DNA from: Streptomyces sp. NRRL F-2580 | Lineage (GTDB): Bacteria > Actinomycetota > Actinomycetes > Streptomycetales > Streptomycetaceae | NCBI RefSeq assembly: GCF_000720115.1 | Contig: NZ_JOIR01000001.1 | Span: forward strand, 252,654 to 316,653 | Direction: 5' to 3' | Length of the DNA stretch: 64,000 bases | Shown here: positions 25,010 to 33,564 of the stretch, one piece after another | How the letters are laid out: each line of letters starts with the position of its first letter | Numbering within the stretch: position 1 is the stretch's first letter | The notes under the pieces: model-generated | Databases searched by the model: none | What the model was told of the DNA's origin: nothing | The model's input: the letters and a program-made list of their open reading frames with translations, nothing else | Program-made: the position numbers and the translations under genes

Positions 25010-26410
25010 TCAGATCCGCTCCGGTACAGGATTGCCTGCCGCTTCCACCGCGCGCCGCACCGGCACTCTGGCCAGGAGCACGAATCCCAGTGCGAAGAAG
25101 ACCACCAGCGAGATGATCGCGTCCCGGTAGCTCCCCGTGAGCTGGTAGGTCAGGCCGAAGACGAGCGGCCCCACCCAGCTCAGCCCGCGGTCGCTCATCT
25201 CGTACGCCGAGAAGTACTCGGCCTCCTTGCCGGCCGGCACCAGGTGCGAGAAGAGCGAGCGCGACAGCGCCTGGCTGCCGCCCAGCACCAGCCCGATCAT
25301 CGCGGCGAGCGCGAAGAACCACACCGGGGTCCGGGCCGGCAGGAAGTATCCGACCGCGAGCGTCACGCCCCACGCGGCCAGCGAGCCCAGGATCGTCCGC
25401 TTGGCGCCGTAGATCCGCGCGAGGCGGCCCATCCCCAGCGCCCCGCCCACCGCCAGGACCTGCACCAGCAGCACCGCCCCGATGAGCGTGGACTGCTCCA
25501 GCTCCAGCTCCTCCGATCCGTAGATGGAAGCCTGGGAGATCACCGTCTGCACGCCGTCGTTGTAGATCAGGTACGCCAGCAGGAACGACAGCGTCAGCGG
25601 GTAGCGCCGCATGTCCTTGAGGGTGGCGACGAGCTGCTTCCAGCCGCTGACCGCCGGCCCGGCCCCCGGCTCCCGGACCACGGCCCGGTCCCGCAGCCGG
25701 CGCAGCGGGATCAGGGCGAAGGCACCCCACCACAGGCCTGAGGAGGCCAGGCAGATCCGTACCGCCATGCCCTCGGTGAGCCCGAAGGAGTCGTGGCCCA
25801 TGTAGAGCACCAGGTTCAGCACGAGCATCACGGAGCCCGCCGTGTAGCCGAAGGCCCAGCCCCGCGACGAGACGGTGTCCCGCTCGTCCGGCGTGGAGAT
25901 CTGCGGCAGGTAGGCGTTGTAGAGCACCATCGAGACGGACAGCGAGGCGTTCGCCACGATGAGCAGCAGCCCGCCCAGCAGGTAGCGCTCACCGCCCAGG
26001 AAGAACATCCCCGTCGTCGCCGCGGCGCCCGTGTACGCGGCCACCGCCAGCAACGGCTTCTTGCGCCCGGTCCGGTCCGCCGCGGCGCCCACCAGCGGCA
26101 TGAGCAGCACGGCCAGGATCACCGAGGCCGACACCGAGTAGGCGAAGAAGGAACCGGCCCGCACCGGGATGCCCAGCGGGTGCACGAAACCCTCGGCGTC
26201 CGCGGCGGCCTTGGCCACCGAGGTCAGGTACGGCCCGAGGAACACGGTGAGCACGCTCGCCGAGTACACCGACACGGCGAAGTCGTAGAAGTACCAGCCG
26301 CGCTGCTCGCGCTTGCGCGCGGCCGCGACCGCCGTGGCCGATCTGCCGTCCTCGGCTCCCGGTTCCGCTGGTTCCGCTTCCTCGGCGGTCCTGCTGTCTT
26401 CCGCGCTCAC
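25010..26410 (-). CDS. MFS transporter, UMF1 family
   Basis: A 466-residue membrane protein with about 11-12 hydrophobic segments. The N-terminal GWYFYDFAVSVYSASVLTVF and FLGPYLTSVAKA motifs and later VLGGSQALSRSLFSHLVPAG and KEAEYFSAYEMSDRGLSWVG are hallmarks of the UMF1 (Atg22-like) branch of the major facilitator superfamily. The substrate of bacterial members is unknown. GTG 26410 is chosen for the AGGGGGA box about 7 bases upstream; the long open frame beyond it is shadow sequence. It is probably co-transcribed with the GDPD gene 68 bp upstream. Confidence 0.85.
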   Translation of the reverse strand: MSAEDSRTAEEAEPAEPGAEDGRSATAVAAARKREQRGWYFYDFAVSVYSASVLTVFLGPYLTSVAKAAADAEGFVHPLGIPVRAGSFFAYSVSASVILAVLLMPLVGAAADRTGRKKPLLAVAAYTGAAATTGMFFLGGERYLLGGLLLIVANASLSVSMVLYNAYLPQISTPDERDTVSSRGWAFGYTAGSVMLVLNLVLYMGHDSFGLTEGMAVRICLASSGLWWGAFALIPLRRLRDRAVVREPGAGPAVSGWKQLVATLKDMRRYPLTLSFLLAYLIYNDGVQTVISQASIYGSEELELEQSTLIGAVLLVQVLAVGGALGMGRLARIYGAKRTILGSLAAWGVTLAVGYFLPARTPVWFFALAAMIGLVLGGSQALSRSLFSHLVPAGKEAEYFSAYEMSDRGLSWVGPLVFGLTYQLTGSYRDAIISLVVFFALGFVLLARVPVRRAVEAAGNPVPERI

Positions 26411-26478
26411 CTGGTGTCCCCCTCGCTGGTCCCCGTACCGCAGCGGCCATCGGGCCCGCGCGGCGGCCGAAGGGCGTG

Positions 26479-27249
26479 TCAGGCCCAGGCTCCGCGCCGG
26501 TCCAGCACCGTGCGCAAGATGTCGATCCGGTCGGTCATGATGCCATCGACTCCCAGGTCGAGGAGAGCCTCCATGCGTTCCGGTTCGTTCACGGTCCACA
26601 CGTGGACCTGCAGACCCCGCTCGTGCGCGGTCCGCACGAAGCGCCGGTCGACCACGCGGATGCCCGCCTGGGTCTCCGGCACCTGGGCCGCCACCGCGCC
26701 CACGCGCAGCGCCGCCGGGATCGCGTACGAGCGCAGCCGCAGGCCCAGGACCCCGCGTACGCCGTACGAGCTCGCCAGCCGGGGGCCGGCGATCCGCTGG
26801 GCGCGGGCCACCCGGCTCTCGGAGAAGGAGCCCACGCAGACCCGGTCCCAGATCCCGGTCCGCGCGATCAGGTTGACCAGCGGGTGCAGGGCCGACTCGG
26901 CCTTGATGTCGATGTTCCAGCGGGCGTCCGGGAACTCCTCCAGCAGCTCCTCGAAGAGCGGCAGGGGCTCGGTGCCCGCCACGCGCACCTCGCGGACCTG
27001 CTTCCAGGGCAGCTCGGCGATCCGGCCCCGGCCGTCGGTGACCCGGTCCAGCGTGGAGTCGTGGAAGGCGACGAGTTTCCCGTCGGCCGTGGCGTGCACA
27101 TCGGTCTCGAAGTACCGGTAGCCCGCTTCGGCCGCCCGGCGGAAGGCGGCGGCGGTGTTCTCCAGCCCGTCCGCGGCGCCTCCCCGGTGTGCGAAGGGGA
27201 TCGGAGCCGGGTGGTCCAGATACGGATGGCGAAGGCGTACGTGCGTCAC
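26479..27249 (-). CDS. glycerophosphodiester phosphodiesterase
   Basis: A 256-residue cytoplasmic GDPD-type TIM barrel. The catalytic and metal motifs are present in order: FAHRGGAADGLENT (H23-R24-G), YFETDVHATADGKLVAFHDST (E, D and the second His), then WNIDIKAES and VHVWTVNEPERMEALLDLGVDGIMTDR. It hydrolyses glycerophosphodiesters to glycerol 3-phosphate and an alcohol. No signal peptide is present. The gene precedes the MFS gene on the same strand, and an import-then-hydrolysis pairing is conceivable but not shown. Confidence 0.93.
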   Translation of the reverse strand: MTHVRLRHPYLDHPAPIPFAHRGGAADGLENTAAAFRRAAEAGYRYFETDVHATADGKLVAFHDSTLDRVTDGRGRIAELPWKQVREVRVAGTEPLPLFEELLEEFPDARWNIDIKAESALHPLVNLIARTGIWDRVCVGSFSESRVARAQRIAGPRLASSYGVRGVLGLRLRSYAIPAALRVGAVAAQVPETQAGIRVVDRRFVRTAHERGLQVHVWTVNEPERMEALLDLGVDGIMTDRIDILRTVLDRRGAWA

Positions 27250-27464
27250 GGCGGCAGTATCCCCCGTGGCGTGAGGGGACGGGGGTCCGCGAGGTGAACG
27301 GCGGACACGGCGGAGGCCGCTCCGGCGCCCCTCTGGTGCCCCGGTGCGGCGCCCCCTGGTGCAAGTGGACTGGGGCGTGACAGTCTGGGCCCGCAGACAT
27401 CAATCCAATCCCGGCCTCCGGCGCCCGCCGTCGAGGCCAATCCGACGAAGGTGGACCGGACGCA

Positions 27465-28967
27465 ATGGCCGAATGGACCTCGGCGGTCGGCGCCGCCCAG
27501 CTCGCCCGTCTCATCACCTCGCAGCAGGAGCGTCCCGCGGTCCCCGGCGCCCGCAAACTGCCCGCGTACCGCACCCTCGCCGACGCGATCCGCCTCCTCG
27601 TCCTCGAAGGCCGCGTCCCGGTCGCCGCCAGGCTCCCCGCCGAGCGGGAGCTGGCCGTCTCCCTCTCCCTCAGCCGCACCACCGTCGCCGCCGCGTACGA
27701 GGCCCTGCGCGGGGAGGGGTTCCTGGAGTCCCGCCGGGGTGCCGGCAGCTGGACCGCCGTCCCGGCCGGGAACCCGCTGCCCGCGCGCGGCCTGGAACCG
27801 CTGCCGCCCGAGTCCCTCGGCTCGATGATCGACCTCGGCTGCGCCGCCCTCCCCGCCCCGGAGCCCTGGCTCACCAAGGCCGTCCAGGGTGCACTGGAGG
27901 AGCTGCCCCCGTACGCACACACGCACGGCGACTACCCGGCCGGCCTGCCCGCGCTGCGCCGGATGCTCGCCGACCGCTACACCGAGCAGGGCATCCCCAC
28001 CATGCCCGAGCAGATCATGGTCACCACCGGCGCGATGGGCGCGATCGACGCCATCTGCAGCCTCTTCGCCGGGCGCGGGGAGCGGATCGCCGTCGAGTCG
28101 CCGTCCTACGCCAACATCCTCCAGCTCATGCGCGCCGCCGGGGTGCGCCTGGTCCCCGTCGCCATGGCGGACGGGCTGGCCGGCTGGGACATGGACGTCT
28201 GGCGGCAGGTGCTGCGCGACTCGGCCCCCCGCCTCGCCTACGTCGTGGCCGACTTCCACAACCCGACCGGAGCCCTGGCCTCCGACGAGCAGCGCCGCGC
28301 CATGGTGGCGGCCGCCCGCTCGGCCGGCACCGTCCTCGTCGCCGACGAGACCATGCTGGAACTCCAGCTGGACCCGGAACTGGAGATGCCCCGCCCGGTC
28401 TGCTCCTTCGACCCCGGCGGCAGCACGGTCATCACCGTGGGCTCCGCCAGCAAGGCCTTCTGGGCGGGCATGCGGATCGGCTGGGTCCGCGCCGCCCCCG
28501 ACGTGATCCGCAGCCTGGTCGCCGCCCGCGCCTACGCCGACCTGGGCACGCCCGTGCTGGAGCAGCTCGCGGTGAACTGGCTGATGCGCACCGGGGGCTG
28601 GCGGGAGGCCGTCGGGATCCGCCGCGACCAGGCCCGGGAGAACCGTGACGCGCTGGTCGCGGCGGTCCGCCGGGAGCTGCCGGACTGGGAGTTCGAGGTT
28701 CCGCGGGGCGGCCTCACGCTGTGGGCCCGCGCGGGTGGACTGTCCGGGTCCCGGCTGGCCGAGGTGGGGGAGCGGGTCGGCGTACGGGTCCCCTCGGGGC
28801 CGCGGTTCGGCGTGGACGGGGCCTTCGAGGGCTATGTCCGGCTGCCGTTCACCGTGGGCGGGCCGGTGGCCGTTGAGGCCGCCTCCCGGCTCGCGGCGGC
28901 GGCCCGGCTGGTCGGCACGGGCGCGGGCAGCAGCGGCGCGGAGCCGCCGCGCACGTTCGTGGCGTAA
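27465..28967 (+). CDS. MocR-type regulator (GntR HTH plus aminotransferase domain)
   Basis: A 500-residue fusion. Residues about 35-110 form a GntR winged helix (RTLADAIRLLVLEGRVPVAA, PAERELAVSLSLSRTTVAAA). The remainder is an aminotransferase fold-type I domain: HTHGDYPAGLPALRRMLADR, VTTGAMGAIDAICSLFAGRG, ADFHNPTGAL, and the PLP lysine in TVGSASKAFWAGMRIGW. MocR proteins use PLP as an effector-sensing cofactor and usually regulate a neighbouring vitamin B6, amino acid or transport gene; the divergent partner here is the GDPD/MFS unit 215 bp away, so the target is uncertain. Confidence 0.9.
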   Translation: MAEWTSAVGAAQLARLITSQQERPAVPGARKLPAYRTLADAIRLLVLEGRVPVAARLPAERELAVSLSLSRTTVAAAYEALRGEGFLESRRGAGSWTAVPAGNPLPARGLEPLPPESLGSMIDLGCAALPAPEPWLTKAVQGALEELPPYAHTHGDYPAGLPALRRMLADRYTEQGIPTMPEQIMVTTGAMGAIDAICSLFAGRGERIAVESPSYANILQLMRAAGVRLVPVAMADGLAGWDMDVWRQVLRDSAPRLAYVVADFHNPTGALASDEQRRAMVAAARSAGTVLVADETMLELQLDPELEMPRPVCSFDPGGSTVITVGSASKAFWAGMRIGWVRAAPDVIRSLVAARAYADLGTPVLEQLAVNWLMRTGGWREAVGIRRDQARENRDALVAAVRRELPDWEFEVPRGGLTLWARAGGLSGSRLAEVGERVGVRVPSGPRFGVDGAFEGYVRLPFTVGGPVAVEAASRLAAAARLVGTGAGSSGAEPPRTFVA

Positions 28968-29126
28968 CCCGCCGACCCCGCTGCCCGCTGGTCGGGACGG
29001 GGCCGGGTGTGTGCCGGGGCACCCCCGCAGGGCGCCGAACGCGACCACCCCTCACGCTCCGACCCCTCGCCACGTTCGGCCTCCGAGGAGATGCCCCGGC
29101 GCGCGCCCGGGCCCGTCGCGACCGGC

Positions 29127-30758
29127 CTACGGAGCCTCGGCCGGCACCTCCGGGATCCCCGGGGCGCCCAGAGCCGAGCCCTGCGCCGGCGGGTGCCCCT
29201 GGAGCGGCTTGTCCAGCGCGCTGTGATCCCGCCCGCCGCCCCCGCCGGGCGCGAGCCGACCCGGCAGCAGCTCCAGCACGGCCTGGCGGTACGCCGGGTG
29301 CGTGGCCTCGTCGTACGGGTCCGGGGTGGCGGGCACCTGCAGCCGGTACACGGGACCCGCGCCGAGCCGGGCGTAGCCGCGGCCGGGCGGCACCTGGGCC
29401 GTCGGGGTGGTGTGCGGCGGCAGCCCCAGCACGTCGGCGATCTGCTGGATCCCGGCGGGCCCGAGGACGATCCGGGCGCGGGTGTGCTGCCAGACGGAGT
29501 CGTGCAGCAGTTCCAGGTGGTCGAAGTGCTCGGCCACCACCACCGTGACGTGCGCGGGCCGCCCGTGCCGCAGCGGCACCTGCAGTTGGGCCAGCGGGTC
29601 GGGGCCCCCTTCGGCGACCGCGAGGTGGGCCAGCACGCTCGGCTGGTCCAGCAGGATCCACAGCGGGCGCCGGGTGTCCTCGGGCGCCGGCCGGCCGGAC
29701 TCCCGGGCCCGGTGGGTGGCGATGAGCCGCCGCTCGGTCTCCTGCGCGGCCCACTCCAGGGTGGCCAGCGCCCCGGTCGGCCCGCATTCCACGGCGAGGA
29801 CGCCGGCGCGGCCCGAGAGGCAGGCGTACTCGCCGCTGCCGCCGCCGTCGACGATCAGCACGTCGCCGCCGTGCCGCAGGGCCTGCAGGGCGACGGAGCG
29901 GATCAGGGTGGAGGTGCCGCTGCCGGGCTGGCCGACGGCCAGCAGGTGGGGCTCGGTGGAGCGGGGCCCGGTGCGCCAGATCACCGGCGGCACGTCGCGG
30001 GGCTCGTCGCCCTCCAGGACGGGCAGGGTGCGCTGCACGCCGCCCGCGTCGGTGAAGCCGAGCACGGTCTCACCGGGGGAGGTGACGAACGGCTGGGCGG
30101 CGATGCCCGTCGGCAGCGCCGCCAGCACGCTCAGGTCGAGCTGGTTGCCCTCCTCGTCCCAGTCGAAGAGATACTCCCGACCGCGCCCGGACTTGGCGTG
30201 CAGCAGTGCCTCGATCCGGGCCCGTGAGGCGGCCTCGCCATCGGTGAAGTAGGCCGGGTAGCGGATGTGGAGCCGGGTGATGCGGCCCGCCTCGTCGAAC
30301 TCGTAGCCGCTGAAGGCCTTGTCCCAGTCCCCGCCGTGGGCGAAGAGGGGGTTCGGGTCCTCCGGGATGGAGAAGTACGGCACGAGGGCTTCGTAGAGGG
30401 AGCCGAGCCGTTCGGTCTCGGCATCGCTGGGCCCGGTCTTCACCTGGTTGCGGTCGCGCCCCTGCCAGGCCGCGGCCGCCATGAGGGTGATCAGGGCGAG
30501 GAGCGGACCGTAGGGGACGAGCGCGACCACGAGGACGCAGGCGGCTCCCAGGAACAGCGCGGGACCACGCTTGTCCTTGGGAGTCTCCGACCATCTGCGC
30601 CGCCCGGCCGAGGCCAGGACGCGCAGGCCGCGTCCGATGGTGAGGAGCGGATGGAGGACGTCCGTGGCGGTGTCGGCGGCCGTGCGAGCGAAGTCGCGGC
30701 CCCGGGACAGCGACGCGGTGCCGCTGCTGAGGATGCGGGGAAGTGGGCGCCGGGCCAC
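29127..30758 (-). CDS. sffA: SffA: FtsK/SpoIIIE-like sporulation protein with altered Walker motifs
   Basis: A 543-residue protein with two adjacent hydrophobic segments at about residues 67-100 and an FtsK/SpoIIIE-like cytoplasmic domain. It is 69 bp downstream of a 64-residue membrane protein matching SmeA; in S. coelicolor SmeA recruits the FtsK-like SffA to sporulation septa, where the pair influence septation and DNA segregation. The P-loop here reads GQPGSGTST, with T282 in place of the catalytic lysine, and the Walker B region WILLDQPSVL has Q372 instead of Glu after D371. This suggests weak or absent ATP hydrolysis. The C-terminus ends in a Gly/Pro-rich tail. Confidence 0.82.
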   Translation of the reverse strand: MARRPLPRILSSGTASLSRGRDFARTAADTATDVLHPLLTIGRGLRVLASAGRRRWSETPKDKRGPALFLGAACVLVVALVPYGPLLALITLMAAAAWQGRDRNQVKTGPSDAETERLGSLYEALVPYFSIPEDPNPLFAHGGDWDKAFSGYEFDEAGRITRLHIRYPAYFTDGEAASRARIEALLHAKSGRGREYLFDWDEEGNQLDLSVLAALPTGIAAQPFVTSPGETVLGFTDAGGVQRTLPVLEGDEPRDVPPVIWRTGPRSTEPHLLAVGQPGSGTSTLIRSVALQALRHGGDVLIVDGGGSGEYACLSGRAGVLAVECGPTGALATLEWAAQETERRLIATHRARESGRPAPEDTRRPLWILLDQPSVLAHLAVAEGGPDPLAQLQVPLRHGRPAHVTVVVAEHFDHLELLHDSVWQHTRARIVLGPAGIQQIADVLGLPPHTTPTAQVPPGRGYARLGAGPVYRLQVPATPDPYDEATHPAYRQAVLELLPGRLAPGGGGGRDHSALDKPLQGHPPAQGSALGAPGIPEVPAEAP

Positions 30759-30827
30759 GGGCGTCTCCTGGAGTTGTGGGTGTGACGGTGCTTCGGGTGT
30801 TGCTGGTGGCGCTGCGCGACGGCCGGG

Positions 30828-31022
30828 TTAGAGCTTGATCCCGCCGAGCAGGCTCGCGAGGCTCGCCGTGCTCGCCGTGATGCTCGGGGCGATTGCGGAG
30901 CCGGCGAGGAAGAAACCGAAGAGCGAGCAGACGAACGCGTGCGACAGCTTCATCCCGTCCTTCTTGAAGAAGAGGAAGCAGATGATGCCGAGCAGGACCA
31001 CGCCTGAGATGGACAGGACCAT
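30828..31022 (-). CDS. smeA: SmeA: small membrane protein of sporulation septa
   Basis: A 64-residue protein with two hydrophobic helices (VLSISGVVLLGIICFLFF and SHAFVCSLFGFFLAGSAIA) joined by a short KKDGMKL turn, ending in an Ala/Ser/Leu tail (TASTASLASLLGGIKL). ATG 31022 is chosen for AGGAG 8 bases upstream; the frame is open for 36 further codons with no signal. Size, topology and position just before the FtsK-like gene match SmeA of Streptomyces, which targets SffA to the septum and affects spore maturation. Confidence 0.85.
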   Translation of the reverse strand: MVLSISGVVLLGIICFLFFKKDGMKLSHAFVCSLFGFFLAGSAIAPSITASTASLASLLGGIKL

Positions 31023-31340
31023 GAGGAGTTCTCCTGGTTGGTGGGGGACAGTCACCATCAGTTCTTCCAGGCTCACAGGAAGTATCAATGCGACAAAAGG
31101 TGCATACGGGTGAATCTGTGAGTTTTTCACTTGACCGGCTCAGCCCGGCTGGCGCGTCCGGCGCACCGGGGGTCGAGGGTGATCCTTGCCTCGGCCCGAC
31201 CCGGACATGTGCAGGCCAGGGCGCTACTCTGGCGATTCACCCGTACGGACGCAGTGCCGTGCACCCCCCTGCCCGCCCGTCCTGGGGACGGGGCTGCGGG
31301 GCGGACCATGTCAGCAACGAGTGAAAGGCGGTAACGAACG
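31023..31340. other. 318-bp divergent promoter region, smeA / ankyrin gene
   Basis: No gene visible. It must hold the smeA promoter (minus) and that of the ankyrin gene (plus). I could not identify a convincing developmental regulator site by eye; a GTGGGGGACAGTC stretch lies at about 31041-31053. Confidence 0.5.
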
Positions 31341-31763
31341 ATGAGCGAGCACGCCGCGGAAGGCGCCGGTTCCCAGGACGTCCCCGACGAGGACGTCATC
31401 GAACTGGCCACCAAGATCTTCGACCTCGCCCGTCAGGGTGAGACCGAGACGCTCGCCGCCTACCTCGACGCCGGGGTCCCGGCGAACCTCACCAACGACC
31501 GCGGCGACACCCTCGTCATGCTCGCCGCCTACCACGGCCACGCCGACGCCGTGTCGGCCCTGCTGGCCCGCGGCGCCGAGGCCGACCGCGCCAACGACCG
31601 CGGCCAGACCCCGCTCGCGGGGGCCGTCTTCAAGGGTGAGGAGGCCGTGATCCGCGCCCTGCTCGCCGGCGGAGCCGATCCGACCGCCGGAACCCCCTCC
31701 GCCGTGGACACGGCGCGCATGTTCGCCAAGGCCGACCTGCTGGAACTTTTCGGAGCCGAGTAG
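31341..31763 (+). CDS. ankyrin-repeat protein
   Basis: A 140-residue acidic cytoplasmic protein. After an N-terminal helix (DVIELATKIFDLARQGETET) there are about three ankyrin repeats, with the signature segments AANLTNDRGDT-like NLTNDRGDTLVMLAAYHGHA, RANDRGQTPLAGAVFKGEEA, and ALLAGGADPTAGTPSAVDTA. Ankyrin repeats mediate protein binding; the partner is unknown. The start ATG follows GAAAGGCGGTAACGA. The repeats fill nearly the whole protein and no enzymatic domain is present. Confidence 0.9.
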   Translation: MSEHAAEGAGSQDVPDEDVIELATKIFDLARQGETETLAAYLDAGVPANLTNDRGDTLVMLAAYHGHADAVSALLARGAEADRANDRGQTPLAGAVFKGEEAVIRALLAGGADPTAGTPSAVDTARMFAKADLLELFGAE

Positions 31764-31986
31764 TCCGCTTTTGCCTCGGATCTGGCCGGGCCCGGCCGGT
31801 TCCCGACCTCACGGAATGGTCACGGCGGCCGTAAATGTGGTCGCGGTGCACAAACCGGCTGGGCCATCATGGCGTCGGATTCGATTCGCGAGCACGGGGG
31901 GCGGGCCGGAGCGGGTAGGACACGAAGGGTGTCCCTGCCCGACCCGGCCACCATGGTCACGAAGAACTGACGAGAGTGAGAAGGCA

Positions 31987-32049
31987 ATGGTCTACATCGA
32001 GCGGAACATGACGGCGGACGTCCTCACATGCTGTTACGCGGCCCTGTGA
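31987..32049 (+). CDS. putative 20-residue leader peptide with Cys-Cys-Tyr
   Basis: A short ORF, ATG 31987 to TGA 32049, preceded by GAGAAGG 3-9 bases upstream, a good ribosome binding site. The product ends LTCCYAAL. It stops 46 bp before the HEAT-repeat gene. A well-initiated short ORF directly upstream of a gene, with adjacent rare cysteine codons (TGC TGT), resembles leader peptides that sense cysteine supply in actinobacteria; a second in-frame ATG at 32008 would give a 13-residue version. It could equally be a chance ORF or a tiny structural peptide. Confidence 0.45.
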   Translation: MVYIERNMTADVLTCCYAAL

Positions 32050-32095
32050 ATCCCGATTCCCGGTTGCGTCCCCAGCTTGATTTGAGGCCATTCCC

Positions 32096-33493
32096 ATGTT
32101 CGAACCAGTCATAGCACCGAGCGGTACCCTGCTCGGGCTCCTCCAGCGCGGCCGCGGCGACGGCACGCTGCACGCACTCGCGGCACCCAGGGCGGAGGCC
32201 CTCGAGGCCCTCAACCAGTGCGTGCTCCGCGACCCGCGCCAGGACTGGCAGGTCGAGAACCGCTCCTTGTACTACGCCCGGCTCTACCTGGACCTCAACG
32301 GTCCCCTGGGCGAGATCGAGCACCACCTCTTCAGCGCCGACGACCTCGTCGACGAAGAGGACCACCGGACCGGCCTCGCCCTGTCCGTCCTGGGCCACCT
32401 GGCCTCGTACGGCCGCGACGACGCGCTCATGCTGCTGCGCCGGTACGCCGCCTCCGGGGCGAACTGGGCCTGGGCCCTCGACGAACTCGCCCTGCGCGAC
32501 GACGACGAAGGCCTGCGGTCCCTGGCCGCCCCCGTCCTCGCCAGGTTCCCCGCCACGGCCGAGGGCGAGGCGCGGCTGGCCGCCGCCGTCCGCGACGCCT
32601 ACGAGCCCCGGCCGTGGCGCCTGTGGGAGGAGACCCCGCAGCACGGCGAGCGCCTGCGCGCCGCCCGTCAGCAGGGCTCATTCGACCGCTGGCAGCGCCA
32701 GCTGACCCCCAGCGGCCCCCGGCCCGGCTGGGGAGTCCAGGCCGTCTTCGACTGGGCCGCCGACGGCCTGCGCCGCGGCATGCCGCTGCACGTGCCCGCC
32801 GCGCGCTGCCTGGCCGCGGTCGCCGCACCCGAGGACCGCTCCGCGATCCTCGCGGCCGCCGCCGGCGCCTCGGGCGAGGCCGCCCGCGCCACGGCCCTGC
32901 ACCACCTGGTCCTCGCCGAGCCGGAGAACCCCGCCGTGCTGGACCTCATCGAGGCCGCCGCCGACGAACCCGCCGTGGCGGCCTACGAGCGCATGTGCGG
33001 CCCCGAGGCCGTCGAACGGGCCCGGCGCTGGATCCACCGCCCCGACGCCCTGGGCGCGGCAGCCGCGGCCACCCTGGCCGCCCGCGGCGGAGCCGAGGAC
33101 GCGGAACTGGTCCTCGGAGCCCTGCGCTCCACGGTCCGCGGCGCGGGCCCCGACACCCGGCACCTCTACCCCCTCGTGGACGGCGCCGGCCGCCTCGCCA
33201 TCGGCTGCGCCGCCCCCGTGCTGCGCCACATCTACCGCGAGACGGCCTCGTCCCACCTGCGCGGCCGGGCCGCGCGGGCCCTCGCCAGCACCGACCCCTC
33301 CTTCGCGGCGGGCTTCGCCGTCGAATGCCTCTGGGACTGCGAGGAGACCACCCGCGAGGTGGCGGCCCACCACGCCGAGACCGCCGACGCCCGGGTCGCA
33401 CCCCGGCTGCGCCGCCTGGCGACGGACCCGGCCGAGGAAGAGGACGTCCAGTCGGCCGTCCGCAGCCGGATCGCCCCGGAGTCGGCCGTGTAG
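32096..33493 (+). CDS. HEAT-repeat protein
   Basis: A 465-residue soluble, all-helical protein, Ala/Arg/Glu/Leu-rich. Repeating helix pairs are visible, for example ALSVLGHLASYGRDDALMLL, GLRSLAAPVLARFPATAEG, GASGEAARATALHHLVLAEP and SSHLRGRAARALASTDPSFA, consistent with HEAT repeats from end to end. No catalytic motif is seen. The start ATG has TTGAGG 8 bases upstream and is 46 bp after a short putative leader ORF. Such scaffolds bind proteins or nucleic acids; the role is unknown. It ends before a clear bidirectional terminator. Confidence 0.85.
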   Translation: MFEPVIAPSGTLLGLLQRGRGDGTLHALAAPRAEALEALNQCVLRDPRQDWQVENRSLYYARLYLDLNGPLGEIEHHLFSADDLVDEEDHRTGLALSVLGHLASYGRDDALMLLRRYAASGANWAWALDELALRDDDEGLRSLAAPVLARFPATAEGEARLAAAVRDAYEPRPWRLWEETPQHGERLRAARQQGSFDRWQRQLTPSGPRPGWGVQAVFDWAADGLRRGMPLHVPAARCLAAVAAPEDRSAILAAAAGASGEAARATALHHLVLAEPENPAVLDLIEAAADEPAVAAYERMCGPEAVERARRWIHRPDALGAAAAATLAARGGAEDAELVLGALRSTVRGAGPDTRHLYPLVDGAGRLAIGCAAPVLRHIYRETASSHLRGRAARALASTDPSFAAGFAVECLWDCEETTREVAAHHAETADARVAPRLRRLATDPAEEEDVQSAVRSRIAPESAV

Positions 33494-33510
33494 CGGGTCG
33501 CGGAAGCGCG

Positions 33511-33541
33511 GACGCCCCGGCCTGAGGAAGGCCGGGGCGTC
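33511..33541. terminator. terminator between convergent genes
   Basis: Perfect 12-bp stem (GACGCCCCGGCC and complement) with loop TGAGGAA, 18 bp after the HEAT gene stop and 24 bp before the stop of the minus-strand gene. Confidence 0.9.
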
Positions 33542-33564
33542 CGGGGTTCATCGCGAAGAGGCCG

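Noticed and set aside
25010..27922. A 970-codon minus-strand frame including the MFS gene
   Set aside because: The part before GTG 26410 is a shadow of the GDPD gene in another frame; the MFS product begins at the ribosome-binding-site-supported GTG.
31771..31986. N-terminal extension of the short leader ORF to 92 codons
   Set aside because: The only good ribosome binding site is before ATG 31987 and the upstream codons lack bias.
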